DNA from: Tsuneonella sp. CC-YZS046
Lineage (GTDB): Bacteria > Pseudomonadota > Alphaproteobacteria > Sphingomonadales > Sphingomonadaceae
Assembly (NCBI RefSeq): GCF_035581365.1
Contig: NZ_CP141590.1
Location: 992,001-1,056,000, forward strand
Direction of reading: 5' to 3'
Length of the DNA: 64,000 nt
Below, piece after piece: positions 27,171-37,600 of the stretch (position 1 is its first letter; every line of letters begins with the position of its first letter). The position numbers and the translations under genes were made by a program. The notes under the pieces were generated by a model. That model had not been told where the DNA came from. It searched no databases and saw nothing but the letters and a program-made list of their open reading frames with translations.

Positions 27171-29513
27171 ATGGAATTAAGCCCTGCCGCGTTGGCATTG
27201 ATTGCCCTTCTGCTTGCAGCCTGGACATTCGGCGCGGCGTGGCTTGCCTTGGCGGCGATGGACAAGGCGCGGAAGGCTGAAGCGCATCGCAAGGCGGCGC
27301 GGCGCCTGTCGCGGATGATCGACGAAGCGCCCGCAATTCCCCTGCTGGTCCGCACGGACGGACGGATCGAGGCTCCGCCCCGGCTTGCCGCCTGGCTCGG
27401 GCTTCCCAGCGTGCCGGGCTATCTCACGGAACTCGATAATGGCGCCAACGGCCTGGAAGAGGCGCAGCTTGCGGAACTGACGCAATTCGTCCGCCGCACG
27501 CAAAAGGCCGCGGCGCCTTTCAACATGGTCATCACGCCGCGCGGTTCCAGCAGGAGCCTGGCGTTGCGCGGGCATCTGGCCGATCCTCTGGTGTCGCCCG
27601 GCGGGGCCGCGATCGTCTGGTTCTTCGATTTCAGCGAGAGCGAAACGGAACTGAACGAGCTTCGCGCCCAGACGGCGCGCGCGCGAGAGGATTTCGCCGC
27701 GCTGGTGGGCCTGATCGAAGCCGCTCCGATCCCCATGTGGTTCCGCGGCCCGGATATGAAGCTGCGGCTCGTCAACAGCGCCTATGTCAAGGCGGTGGGC
27801 GCGGTTGACGCCAATGCGGTCGTCGCCGGGCAGATCGAACTGGTGGAATCCGTGGACGGATTGACCGCCGCCCAGATCGCGTATCAGGCGCAGTCGCGCG
27901 ACCATCCGGTCGAGCGGGACGTGACCGCCACCATAGGCGGGCAACGGCGCAGCATCCGCGTGAGCGATCTGCCTCTCGGCGCGGAAGGGGTGGCGGGCTA
28001 TGCGATCGATATCGAGGAGATGGAGGAACAGGTCCGCGCCTTCCGCGCCTTCCGCGAGGCGCAGCGCTCCATGCTCGACCAGCTTTCGATCGGGGTGGCG
28101 CAGTTCAACATGGACCGCCGCCTGAGCTTCGCCAATCAGCCATTCCATCGCATCTTTGCGCTGAAGCCAGGGGCGCTGGTCAACCCGCCCGATTTCGATG
28201 GCTGGCTGGTGATGGCGCGCGATGCCGGGCGCTTGCCGGAGGTGCGCGATTTCCCCGCCTGGCGGCGCGAACATGCCGAATGGTTCAGCCCCGGGCAGGC
28301 GCGCGAGGAAGCCTGGCCCTTGCGGGACGGAACCCATCTCCGGGTGGTGGCCCAGCCCATGCCGGATGGCGGCCTGGTGCTGATCGCCGAGGACAGGACG
28401 GAGCAGCTCGCCCTGTCCGCGACGCGCGACACCTTGCTCCGCACGCGCACGGCGACTTTCGACAGCCTGTTCGAAGCGCTCGCCGTATTCGCGCCCGACG
28501 GCAGGCTCCAGCTTTGGAACCGGCGGTTTGCGGCCGTGTGGGGCCTGGACGAGACTTTTCTCGATCAGCATCCCCGTATCGAAAGCCTGCTGGAACGGAT
28601 CGGGGAAAAGCTGGCGAGGCCGGCGCAGGGGAAGACCGTGGGAGAAGCGGTGCGGGTCGCCACGCTCGACCGGAAGCAGAGGGGCGGTCGGATCGCCCTG
28701 TCCGATGGGCGGACCCTGGAGTTCGCCGGGGTGCCGCTCCCGGACGGCAACGGCCTGCTCACCGTGCTGGACATCACCAATTCCCAGAAGGCGGAAGATG
28801 CCCTGCGGGAACGCAACACCGCGCTGGTGGAGGCGGATGCGGTCAAGACCCGCTTCCTCGCCAATATGAGCTACGAGTTCCGCACTCCGCTGACCTCGAT
28901 AGGCGGCTTCGCCGAGCTTTTGCAGGCGGGCGTGGCCGGGGAGCTGAGCGAGCAGGCCCAGGAATATGTCGCCGGCATTCTCGCATCGGTGGAGCGGTTG
29001 GGCGAGCAGATCGAATCCGTGCTCGACCTGTCGCAGAGCGAGGCGGGGCTGCTGCCGATCGCGGCCGAGGACATCGATCTCATGCCCTTCGTCACCCGCC
29101 TGGTCAGGGATCGGGAAGAAAGGATCGTCGGAGCGGGCCTCTTCCTCGAATTGCGGGGGGACAAATCCTCGGGGAAGGTGAAGGGCGATCCGAGGCGGCT
29201 TGCCCGCGCCATCGGCCATATCCTCGACAATGCGGTCGCCGCCACTCCGAAGCGGGGCAAGATACTGGTGGAGCTTTCGCGCCGGAAGGATGGGGCGCGC
29301 ATCGTCATATCCGACAATGGGGCCGGAATGAGCGAAGGCGAAGTGGCGCGCGTGCTTGACGGCTTCCAGCTGGCGACCGATGGCAAGGCGATAGAGCGCC
29401 GGCAGGGGCTGGGGCTGCCCTTGGCGCGCCAGTTGATCGAAGCGCATGGCGGCACGCTGCAGCTCGAATCCGAGAAGGGCGAGGGCACGACCGTGACGAT
29501 CCATCTGCCGTGA
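27171..29513 (+). CDS. divL: DivL-like kinase homologue with Tyr in the H-box
   Basis: A 780-residue membrane-anchored PAS sensor. One N-terminal transmembrane helix (MELSPAALALIALLLAAW) is followed by several PAS-like domains (residues ~60-540), a HisKA domain and an HATPase domain. The phosphoacceptor box reads NMSYEFRTPLTSI, with Tyr568 where His is expected. This substitution, the length and the PAS array match DivL, the pseudokinase that controls the CckA-CtrA cell-cycle pathway in Caulobacter. The ATPase part retains the N box (HILDNAVAA), G1 (DNGAGM) and G2 (GLGLPLA). The start is at ATG 27171 just before the helix. Its stop overlaps the tsaE GTG. Calling it a true DivL orthologue is an inference from motif plus architecture. 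Confidence 0.85.
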   Translation: MELSPAALALIALLLAAWTFGAAWLALAAMDKARKAEAHRKAARRLSRMIDEAPAIPLLVRTDGRIEAPPRLAAWLGLPSVPGYLTELDNGANGLEEAQLAELTQFVRRTQKAAAPFNMVITPRGSSRSLALRGHLADPLVSPGGAAIVWFFDFSESETELNELRAQTARAREDFAALVGLIEAAPIPMWFRGPDMKLRLVNSAYVKAVGAVDANAVVAGQIELVESVDGLTAAQIAYQAQSRDHPVERDVTATIGGQRRSIRVSDLPLGAEGVAGYAIDIEEMEEQVRAFRAFREAQRSMLDQLSIGVAQFNMDRRLSFANQPFHRIFALKPGALVNPPDFDGWLVMARDAGRLPEVRDFPAWRREHAEWFSPGQAREEAWPLRDGTHLRVVAQPMPDGGLVLIAEDRTEQLALSATRDTLLRTRTATFDSLFEALAVFAPDGRLQLWNRRFAAVWGLDETFLDQHPRIESLLERIGEKLARPAQGKTVGEAVRVATLDRKQRGGRIALSDGRTLEFAGVPLPDGNGLLTVLDITNSQKAEDALRERNTALVEADAVKTRFLANMSYEFRTPLTSIGGFAELLQAGVAGELSEQAQEYVAGILASVERLGEQIESVLDLSQSEAGLLPIAAEDIDLMPFVTRLVRDREERIVGAGLFLELRGDKSSGKVKGDPRRLARAIGHILDNAVAATPKRGKILVELSRRKDGARIVISDNGAGMSEGEVARVLDGFQLATDGKAIERRQGLGLPLARQLIEAHGGTLQLESEKGEGTTVTIHLP

Positions 29514-29953
29514 AGCGCGAACTCCCCGATCTGGAAGCCATGGCGCGGTTCGGCGCGGGGATCGCCGCCGTTCTTCGCCCCGGTGACGTGGTGGCGCTTT
29601 CCGGCGGGCTGGGCGCCGGAAAGACCACGCTGGCAAGGGCGATCATCGCCGCGCTGGGGCATGAGGGCGAAGTGCCATCGCCCAGCTTCGCCATCGTCGA
29701 GCTCTACGAACATCCCAGGGTCAGGCTGCCCTTGGTTCACGCCGATTTCTACCGCCTTGCCCACCCCGAGGAAGCGGAGGAGCTTGGACTGGACGATTAC
29801 CGGGATGGCGCCGCCCTGATCGCGGAATGGCCCGAACATGCGGGCGGCTTCGCGGATGAGGCGGGATGCCTGTCCATTTCCCTGGAAATTTCCGGGGAAG
29901 GGCGGATCGCCATTGTCGAACCGGGTGCCGATTGGCTAGGGCGGCTGCCATGA
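29510..29953 (+). CDS. tsaE: tRNA threonylcarbamoyladenosine synthesis ATPase TsaE
   Basis: A 147-residue small P-loop protein of the t6A37 tRNA-modification machinery, working with TsaB and TsaD. Walker A GGLGAGKTTLAR, then VPSPSFAIVELYE, HADFYRL (Walker B-like region) and IAEWPEHAG, all family signatures. The GTG start overlaps the divL stop (GTGA) and its own stop overlaps the next start (ATGA), so translation is coupled along the operon. The partners TsaB and TsaD are not in the window. Confidence 0.95.
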   Translation: MKRELPDLEAMARFGAGIAAVLRPGDVVALSGGLGAGKTTLARAIIAALGHEGEVPSPSFAIVELYEHPRVRLPLVHADFYRLAHPEEAEELGLDDYRDGAALIAEWPEHAGGFADEAGCLSISLEISGEGRIAIVEPGADWLGRLP

Positions 29954-30939
29954 CGACGACGTTGCCGGACGGCATCGATTCCTTCCTTGTAGCCGCTGGC
30001 TGGGGCGGAGCGGAAATACAGCCGCTCGCCGGCGATGCTTCGTTTCGCCGCTATTTCCGCATCCTCGCGAATGGCCATGGCCCGGCGCAATCGGCGATGC
30101 TGATGGATGCCCCGCCGCCGCATGAGGACCCGCGTCCGTTCCTCCACGTCGGCCAGTGGCTTTCCGGGCACGGCCTGCGCGCGCCGGCGATCTATGCCGA
30201 GAATGCGGATCGCGGCTTGGTGCTGCTGGAGGATTTCGGCAATGCGCGGATGCGCGATTATCTCGAGGACGCGCCGCAGGACGAATATCGCATCTATCGG
30301 GCCGCGGTTGATACGCTGGCCGCGCTGCACCGGCTCCCGCCCGGGCCGTTCGATCCCTATTCGCTGGAGGTGTATCAGCGGGAAGCCGCCCTGTTCGTCG
30401 AATGGTTCTGCCCGGCCGCCGGGGTCGAGGTCGATGCGGCAGGCTATGCCGCGGCATGGCGCGAAGTGCTCGGCCCCGTGATCGAGCGGCAGAATCCCGG
30501 CGTCACGGTTCTGCGCGATTATCATGCCGAGAACATCATGCTGCTGGACGATGGCGGGCAGGGGCTGATCGATTTCCAGGATGCGCTGGTGGGCCATCCC
30601 GCCTATGATCTCGTTTCGCTTCTGCAGGATGCGCGGCGCGACGTTTCGCCCGAACTGGAGCGCGCGATGTTGGACCATTATCGGGCCGCGACCGGCGCGA
30701 ACGGCGAGTTCGAGGCGGATTATGCCCGGCTTGGCGCGCAGCGCAACGCAAAGATCGTGGGGATTTTCGCCCGCTTGTGGAAGCGTGACGGCAAGCCGCG
30801 CTATCTGTCCATGATTCCGCGCGTCTGGGATGCTCTGGAACGTGATCTGGCGCATCCGGCGCTTGCCCCGGTCGCTGCATGGTTCGATTCGAACATTCCC
30901 GGCTTCGTGCGATCCGAGCGGGGAGGGGGCCTGGAATGA
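29950..30939 (+). CDS. amgK: N-acetylmuramate/N-acetylglucosamine 1-kinase (AmgK-like)
   Basis: A 329-residue kinase of the aminoglycoside-phosphotransferase fold. Signatures are ASFRRYFRI near the N-terminus, LVLLEDFGN, LRDYHAENIMLL (catalytic loop with Asp and Asn) and IDFQDALVGHPAYDLVSLLQDARRD (metal-binding Asp). In AmgK proteins this exact pattern marks the sugar kinase that makes MurNAc-1-phosphate for peptidoglycan recycling. The next gene is the MurU-type nucleotidyltransferase that uses its product, supporting the assignment. The start is set by the ATGA overlap with tsaE. Confidence 0.9.
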   Translation: MTTTLPDGIDSFLVAAGWGGAEIQPLAGDASFRRYFRILANGHGPAQSAMLMDAPPPHEDPRPFLHVGQWLSGHGLRAPAIYAENADRGLVLLEDFGNARMRDYLEDAPQDEYRIYRAAVDTLAALHRLPPGPFDPYSLEVYQREAALFVEWFCPAAGVEVDAAGYAAAWREVLGPVIERQNPGVTVLRDYHAENIMLLDDGGQGLIDFQDALVGHPAYDLVSLLQDARRDVSPELERAMLDHYRAATGANGEFEADYARLGAQRNAKIVGIFARLWKRDGKPRYLSMIPRVWDALERDLAHPALAPVAAWFDSNIPGFVRSERGGGLE

Positions 30940-31658
30940 ACACTCTCGCCAGTGACACCGCGATGGTGATGGCCGCGGGCCTTGGCAAGCGGATGCGTCC
31001 GCTGACCACGACCCGGCCCAAGCCGATGGTGCCGGTAGCCGGCAAGCCGCTGATAGATTATGCGCTGGATCGCCTCGCCGATGCGGGGGTCGCCAGGGCG
31101 GTAATCAATGTCCATTATCTGCCGGACTCGCTGGAAGCGCATGTGCTGGCCCGCAAGGCTCCCGAATGCGTCATTTCCGACGAGCGGGACTGCCTGCTGG
31201 AAACGGGCGGGGGCATGGTGAAGGCGCAGGTGCAGGGCCTGCTTCCAGACCCGTTCTTCTGCATCAACAGCGACAATCTCTGGCTGGACGGGCCGGAGAA
31301 TGCGTTCCATCAGCTTTCGCGCATATGGAACCCGGATGCGATGGATGCCCTGCTGCTCGTGGTGCCCCATGCCAGCGCGGCGAATTTCGACGGCAAGGGC
31401 GACTTCCATCTCGATCCGCTCGGCAAGATCAGCCGCCGCCGCAGCGGCCGGATCGCGCCGTTCATATATACCGGCATCCAGATCGTTTCGCGTCGCTTGC
31501 TGCGCGATCCTCCCGAAGGGCCGTTCTCCACCAATGTGCTGTGGAGCAGGGCAATCGAGGAGGGGCGGCTCTATGGCACGACCTTCTATGGGCGGTGGTT
31601 CGAGGTGGGCGATCCGGGAGCGATCGCGCCAACCGAAGCCGCGTTGAAACGTGGCTGA
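30936..31658 (+). CDS. murU: MurU-type N-acetylmuramate-1-phosphate uridylyltransferase
   Basis: A 240-residue nucleotidyltransferase: VMAAGLGKRMRPLTTTRPKPMVPVAGKPLIDY (nucleotide-binding signature), VINVHYLPD, LLETGGGM and FCINSDNLW, with the closing FEVGDPGAIAPTEAAL. Following amgK with an ATGA overlap, it should convert MurNAc-1-P to UDP-MurNAc, completing the recycling route that bypasses MurA and so lowers fosfomycin sensitivity in bacteria that carry it. Substrate choice is inferred from the pairing, as the fold is shared with hexose-1-phosphate transferases. Confidence 0.9.
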   Translation: MNTLASDTAMVMAAGLGKRMRPLTTTRPKPMVPVAGKPLIDYALDRLADAGVARAVINVHYLPDSLEAHVLARKAPECVISDERDCLLETGGGMVKAQVQGLLPDPFFCINSDNLWLDGPENAFHQLSRIWNPDAMDALLLVVPHASAANFDGKGDFHLDPLGKISRRRSGRIAPFIYTGIQIVSRRLLRDPPEGPFSTNVLWSRAIEEGRLYGTTFYGRWFEVGDPGAIAPTEAALKRG

Positions 31659-34647
31659 TCGGTCCGGTCCGCAAGTCTATTCCATTGCTGCGCATCGCGG
31701 GTTTGCCGACGCGCTGGTTGCCGGCCTGCTGCCGCGTTACGGCGAGGAGGATATAGGCCTCGCCCGGTTGACCTTGCTGCTGCCGAGCCGGCGGGCGGCG
31801 CGGACGATCGGCGAGGCGTTCATCCGTCTTGCCGGTGAAAAGGGCCAGGCCGGGCTGCTCATGCCGCGCATGGCCGTGGTGGGCGATCTCGATCTGGATG
31901 AAACGCTTGGGCCGCTGCTGGACCCGATCGGCACGGAAAGCGCCATTCCTCCGGCCGCCGATCCGACCCGGCGGTGGTTGCGGATCGCCGGGATATTGCG
32001 CGAGGAAATGGGGCAGGATGCGCCGCGAGGCAGCGCATTGCTCCGGCTTTCCCGCCAGTTCTGCCAGACGATGGATCGCCTGCTGGTGGAAGATGTGGGG
32101 CCGGAGCAACTGATCCAGGATCAGGTGATCGGGATAATAGGCGAACAGGCCGCTCATTGGGTCGAAGCGACCAAGCGGTTCCTCAAGGTGCAGGACAAGT
32201 GGCTCGGCGAGCTGGAAGCGCGCGGGGAAGTGGATGGGCCGGCCCGCCGCAACCGGCTGTTCGATCATGCCGCGGGCCGCTGGCGCATCTCGCCTCCGGC
32301 CACACCCATCGTGGCCGCCGGGGTGACGAGCGCCGCTCCGGCGCTGGCCGGCCTGCTGCGGGTGGTTGCCGAGCTTCCCGGCGGGGCGGTGATCCTGCCG
32401 GATCTCGATCTTTCGCTGGATGACGCGGTGTGGAAGGAATTGGGCCGCGCGGGCGCACCCGAGGAGCCTGATGGCTTGCCGTTCGGCCCCGCCGATGCGG
32501 TTACCCATCCGCAATACCATCTCAAGCTGCTGCTGAACCGCATGGGCGTCTCCCGCGCGGAGGTCCAGCCCTGGCACAGGGCCGGTATGGCGGCGGCCCC
32601 GCCAGAGCGAAGCCATGCGATCTCCAGCCTGTTCCTTCCGCCCAGGGCAAGCGCGAGCTGGGTGGGCCTACCGGCCGAGCGCAGGCGTCTTTCGGGTGTG
32701 AGGCTCGTCGAAACGGCCACTCCGGAGGAAGAGGCCCAGGCAGTCGCCCTGCTGGTCCGCGAGGCGCTGGAACAGCCTGAAAAACGCATCGCCGTGGTTA
32801 CGCCGGACCGGGGCTTGGCAAGCCGCATTTCCGCGCATCTGCGGCGGTGGAATATCGAAGCCGACAATTCCGCGGGCCGCCCCCTCTCGCAGACTCCGGC
32901 AGGGCGAGTCCTGCTCCTGCTTGCCGAGGTGATGGGGGAACAGGCAGCGCCGGTTCCGCTGCTGGCGTTGCTGGAGCATCCGCTGGTCGGAGCGGGCGAA
33001 GGGCGCGCGGCGTGGCTGGACCGGGTCCGGGCGCTGGAACTGAAGCTGAGAGGGCCGCGCCCGGCTGCGGGCTTGCAGCCGATCGGGGAACTCGCGGGCA
33101 AGCTGGCCAGAACGGATTCGGGCGCGGGCGATTGGTGGGCGTGGATCGGCGGCGTTTTGTCTCCGCTGATGGAACTGGCCAAGGCGGACGAGGCCGGGTT
33201 GGGCGACCAGCTCGATGCGCTTGCCCGCACCGCCGAGGAACTGTGCGGCAGCGGCTTGTGGTCGCGGGAGGATGGCCGGGCGCTTGCCTCGATGGTCGAG
33301 GATTTGCGAAGCCATGCCGGGGCGGTGGGCACAGTGCTTGCTCCTTCGGATATTGCCGCTGCCCTGCGGGATGTCATGGATTCCATCGCCGTCCGTCCGC
33401 CATATGGCGGGCATCCGCGCGTCGCGATCTATGGCTTGCTCGAATCGCGGATGAGCCGGGCGGATCTGGTGATTTGCGCCGGGCTGAACGAGGGGAGCTG
33501 GCCGGCCAATCCCGGCCCCGATCCGGTGCTGCCGCCCGCGGTGCTGCGCATGCTGGGGGTTCCCGGCGCGGATTTCCGGATCGGGCTTTCCGCGCATGAT
33601 CTGGCGGGCGCTCTGGGCGCGCCCGAAGTCGTGTTGAGCAGGGCGCGCCGTGACTTGCAGGGGCCGGCCATTCCATCGCGTTTCGTGCTGCGGGTGCGCG
33701 CCTTGCTGGGAGAGGATCTGCTGGCGCGGCATGTGGAAACGCAATTGCCCGAACTCGCCCGCGCGGTGGATGATGCGGCGGCGGCGGAGCCTTATCCTCG
33801 CCCACGGCCCAGCCCCGATCCCGCGCAGCGAAGGGTCGAGATCAGCGTGACCGCGCTCGACCGGCTGCGCAGCGATCCTTATCAGTTCTATGCGCAGGCG
33901 ATCCTGCGGTTGCGTGTGCTCGATCCGCTCGATGCGGAACCCTCCGCCGCGTGGAAGGGAACGGCGGCTCATGAGATCCTGCGGCGTTGGCATGAGCGGG
34001 GCGGTTCGTTGCGCGACATCGCGCGCGCGACGCTGACGGAACTGAACGCCCATCCCTTGATGCGCAGCCTGTGGCAGCCGCGATTGCTGGCGGCGCTGGA
34101 ATGGGTCGAGGCGGAAATGGAGCGGCGCGGGCTTGGCAGGCCGGTTGCGTTCGAGCGCGATGGCTCCATGGATGTCCGGGGAATCCGGATCTACGGGCGT
34201 GTCGATCGGATAGATGCCTTGCCCGGCGGAGAACTGGCTATCGTCGATTACAAGACCGGCCGCCCTCCGACAGGTTCGGAAGTGGCGGCAGGCTTCGCGC
34301 TTCAGCTTGGCACACTGGGCCTGATGGCGCGGGATGGCGCTTTCGCCGGGGTATCCGGCGAGCCGACCCACTTCGAATACTGGTCGCTGGCCAGGAGCGC
34401 GAAGAGCGAGACGGGATTCGGCTTCGTCGAGGAGCCGGTGCTGGAAGGGCGCAGGAAAAGCGGCATCCCGCGCGAGGATTTCCTTCCCGAAGCGGGTCGC
34501 TATCTTCACGAAGCGCTGGATCGCTGGATATTGGGCGGTGAGCCGTTCACCGCCCGCCTCAACCCCGATGTTCCCGGCTATGCCGATTACGACCAGCTGA
34601 TGCGGCTCGACGAATGGATGGGGCGCGAGGAGGAGGGCGGGCAATGA
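31651..34647 (+). CDS. addB: AddB subunit of the AddAB helicase-nuclease
   Basis: A 998-residue protein of alphaproteobacterial AddB type. It begins YSIAAHRGFADALVAGLL and TLLLPSRRAARTIGEAFI, has a degenerate helicase middle (IAVVTPDRGLASRISAHL, AIYGLLESRMSRADLVICAGLNEGSWP), and ends in a RecB-type nuclease with GRVDRIDALPGGELAIVDYKTGRPP (catalytic Asp and Lys). With AddA it resects double-strand breaks for RecA loading. The GTG start lies 8 nt inside the murU stop region. Length is normal. Confidence 0.95.
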   Translation: MADRSGPQVYSIAAHRGFADALVAGLLPRYGEEDIGLARLTLLLPSRRAARTIGEAFIRLAGEKGQAGLLMPRMAVVGDLDLDETLGPLLDPIGTESAIPPAADPTRRWLRIAGILREEMGQDAPRGSALLRLSRQFCQTMDRLLVEDVGPEQLIQDQVIGIIGEQAAHWVEATKRFLKVQDKWLGELEARGEVDGPARRNRLFDHAAGRWRISPPATPIVAAGVTSAAPALAGLLRVVAELPGGAVILPDLDLSLDDAVWKELGRAGAPEEPDGLPFGPADAVTHPQYHLKLLLNRMGVSRAEVQPWHRAGMAAAPPERSHAISSLFLPPRASASWVGLPAERRRLSGVRLVETATPEEEAQAVALLVREALEQPEKRIAVVTPDRGLASRISAHLRRWNIEADNSAGRPLSQTPAGRVLLLLAEVMGEQAAPVPLLALLEHPLVGAGEGRAAWLDRVRALELKLRGPRPAAGLQPIGELAGKLARTDSGAGDWWAWIGGVLSPLMELAKADEAGLGDQLDALARTAEELCGSGLWSREDGRALASMVEDLRSHAGAVGTVLAPSDIAAALRDVMDSIAVRPPYGGHPRVAIYGLLESRMSRADLVICAGLNEGSWPANPGPDPVLPPAVLRMLGVPGADFRIGLSAHDLAGALGAPEVVLSRARRDLQGPAIPSRFVLRVRALLGEDLLARHVETQLPELARAVDDAAAAEPYPRPRPSPDPAQRRVEISVTALDRLRSDPYQFYAQAILRLRVLDPLDAEPSAAWKGTAAHEILRRWHERGGSLRDIARATLTELNAHPLMRSLWQPRLLAALEWVEAEMERRGLGRPVAFERDGSMDVRGIRIYGRVDRIDALPGGELAIVDYKTGRPPTGSEVAAGFALQLGTLGLMARDGAFAGVSGEPTHFEYWSLARSAKSETGFGFVEEPVLEGRRKSGIPREDFLPEAGRYLHEALDRWILGGEPFTARLNPDVPGYADYDQLMRLDEWMGREEEGGQ

Positions 34648-37600
34648 GCGGGAAGGTCCATCCGCTGCATGGTTCGCAGCAGGATGCCGTCGATTCGGGG
34701 CAGACCGTGTGGCTTTCCGCTTCGGCGGGAACAGGCAAGACGCAGGTGCTTTCGGCGCGGGTATTGCGGCTCCTGCTGCAGCCGGATGTCACGCCTTCGC
34801 AGATACTCTGCCTCACCTTCACCAAGGCCGGCGCGGCGGAAATGGCCGTTCGCGTGAATGAAGTGCTGGCGAACTGGGTGCGGATGAAGCCGGAGGCGCT
34901 GGCGAAAGACCTCAAGGCGATCGGCGCGGATTTCGGGCCTGAAACCCAGGCGCGCGCACGCACGCTGTTCGCCAGCGTGCTCGATTGCCCCGGCGGGGGA
35001 TTGCGGATCGATACGATCCACGCCTTTTCGCAATGGCTGCTCACGGCCTTTCCGGAGGAAGCGGGCCTTGCGCCGGGCACCCGGGCGATGGAGGATCGCG
35101 ACCGCGATTTGTTCGCTCGCGAAGTGTTGGCCCGGATGCTCACCGATGCGGAGGCGCAAGGGGATGAGGAGAGCTTGCAGGCGATTGCCGATCTCAGTCT
35201 GCGCAAGGGGCCGGATGCGGTCGAGGCCTGGCTTATGCAGTGCGCGCGGGCGCTCGAGGCCTGGACCGGGGCTGGAGCATGGACGCCGCCCCTGCGCCCG
35301 CGAGTGAACCTGCTGCTCGGGCTGTCGGCGGATGCGGATCTCGCTTCCCTGCCGGATATGTGCAGCGACGATGCTTTCGATGTCCGGGCCTTGCGGCAAT
35401 GCCTCGCCGCGCAGCGCGGATGGTCCGCGAAGACGGGGCAGGATTGCGCCGCGGTGATAGAGGGCTGGCTGGCGGGCGATACGGTCCAGCGCATGGCGGC
35501 GCTGGATGAACTGGCGAGCGCGCTCTTCACCCAGAAAGGCGAGCCGCGCAGCCTGAGCGCCATGCTCAAGCTCGATGCGGGCTATGCCGACGCGATCGGC
35601 CGGGTGCAGGCATGCGTTGTCGCGCTGCAGGAACGGCGGGCGCTGGTGGAGCTTGCCGGATGGCTCACCCCGGCACTGACGGTCGGCCGCAAGTTTGCCC
35701 TGGCCTGGGACGAGGCGAAGGCCCGGGAAGGTTTCGTCGATTTCGACGACCAGATCCGGCGCGCGGCGGAATTGCTGACCCGCTCCGGCATGGCTGAATG
35801 GATACGCTACAAGCTCGACCGGCGCTTCGATCACATATTGATCGACGAGGCGCAGGACACCAACGAAGCGCAATGGCGGATCATCGACGCGCTGACCGGC
35901 GATTTCTTCGCGGGTAGCGGGCAGCATGACGGCAAGCTGCGGACGCTGTTCGTGGTGGGGGACTACAAGCAGGCGATCTTCCGTTTCCAGGGCACCAGCC
36001 CCGAAAATTTCAGTGCCGCGCGCGACCGGGTGAAGGCTTCGATGGGCAGGGCGGTCGAGAATGAGCGGGAAGTGCGGGGAAAGCACGTCGCCCGCGAATT
36101 GCTCGATCTCGGGCTGAGCCGCTCGTTCCGCACCGCGCAGCCGGTGCTCGATTTCGTGGATGCCGCGATCCAGGCCATTGGCCCGGAGCGGTTCGGGCTG
36201 GCGGATGCGCCGGAGCGCCATGTCGGCGAGGAGCGGCCCGGCATCGTCGGGCTGTGGCGGGCAGTCGGGGCCGGGCCGGATGAGGACGAGGAGCCGCCGG
36301 AGGACGAGCAGGAGTGGCTCTCCCGGCCGGATCGCCAGCTGGCGGACAGGATCGCCGGCCAGATCGAAGCCTGGATGCGCGAGGGCTTCCCGCTGGTGAA
36401 GGGGGGCGCCCGCCGGGCCGGGCCGGGCGATGTGATGGTGCTGGTCAGGAAGCGCAAGGAACTGGCGGGGCTGATCGTGGCGCGGCTGCACGCGCGGCGA
36501 ATCCCGGTGGCGGGGGTTGACCGCTTGCGGCTCGGCGCGCCGCTGGCCGTGAAGGATCTCATGGCCGCGCTGCGCTTCGCCGCCCAGCCGCTCGATGACC
36601 TCAATCTCGCCAACCTGCTCGGCGCGCCCTTGCTGGGCTGGAGCCAGGAGCAATTGCTGGAGCATTGCTTCCGCGACAAGGGCGTTGCGCTCTGGACGCA
36701 TCTGCGCCGGTCCCGCCATCCGGAGGTGGCGGATGCGCTCGAAAGGCTCGGTGATCTGCTGGCGCGCGCAGATTTCGAGCCGCCCCAGGCCTTGCTGCAC
36801 TGGCTGCTGGTGGGGCCATGGCAGGGGCGGCGCAAGCTGGTTGCCCGCCTCGGCAAGGAAGCCAACGATCCGATCGATGAACTGGTCAACGCGGCGCTGG
36901 CCTATGCCTCCGCCCACACACCCAGCCTCAAGGGGTTCCTCCAGTGGTTCGATGCGGGCGAGGGCGAACTGAAGCGTGAGGCCGGGGCAAGCGACGGGCT
37001 GGTGCGGGTGATGACGGTGCATGGCTCAAAGGGGCTGCAGGCGCCGATCGTCATTCTGGCCGATGCCGCCGGCAATCCCGATGCGTCCCTGCTGCGCGGC
37101 CTTTCCCTGCAGGAGCGTTCCATCGACGGCGGCCCTGGCAAGCTGCTCCCGCTGCCCGGCCTGAGCAAGGCGGAGCGGGTCGGCCGCATTCGCGAGGCGG
37201 AGGCGGTCGAGGCCAAGGCGGAGCGCGAAGAGCATTGGCGGTTGCTGTATGTCGCCATGACCCGCGCCGAGGAAGCGCTGTTCATTGCCGGGTCGCTGGG
37301 AGCGAGGGAGACGCAACCCGCGCCGGATAGCTGGTATGCCCAGCTTGCCCCACTGTTCACCGCCGCGCCGCTGCCCGACCCGATCTGGGGCGAGCGGCGG
37401 GAATGGGGCGTTCTGGCGGATTTGCCGGCAGCGGTTGCGCCGGTTCATCCGGTGGAGGAGAGGATGGTGTTGCCGGAGTGGATGATGCGGCCGATTGGCC
37501 CTGAACCGCGTCCGCCCCGTCCGCTCGCTCCATCGGCGGCGGGCGAGGACAATTCGCCAGATCCCCCCTTTCCGCCCGGGGCCGGGGTGGAAGCGGCGCG

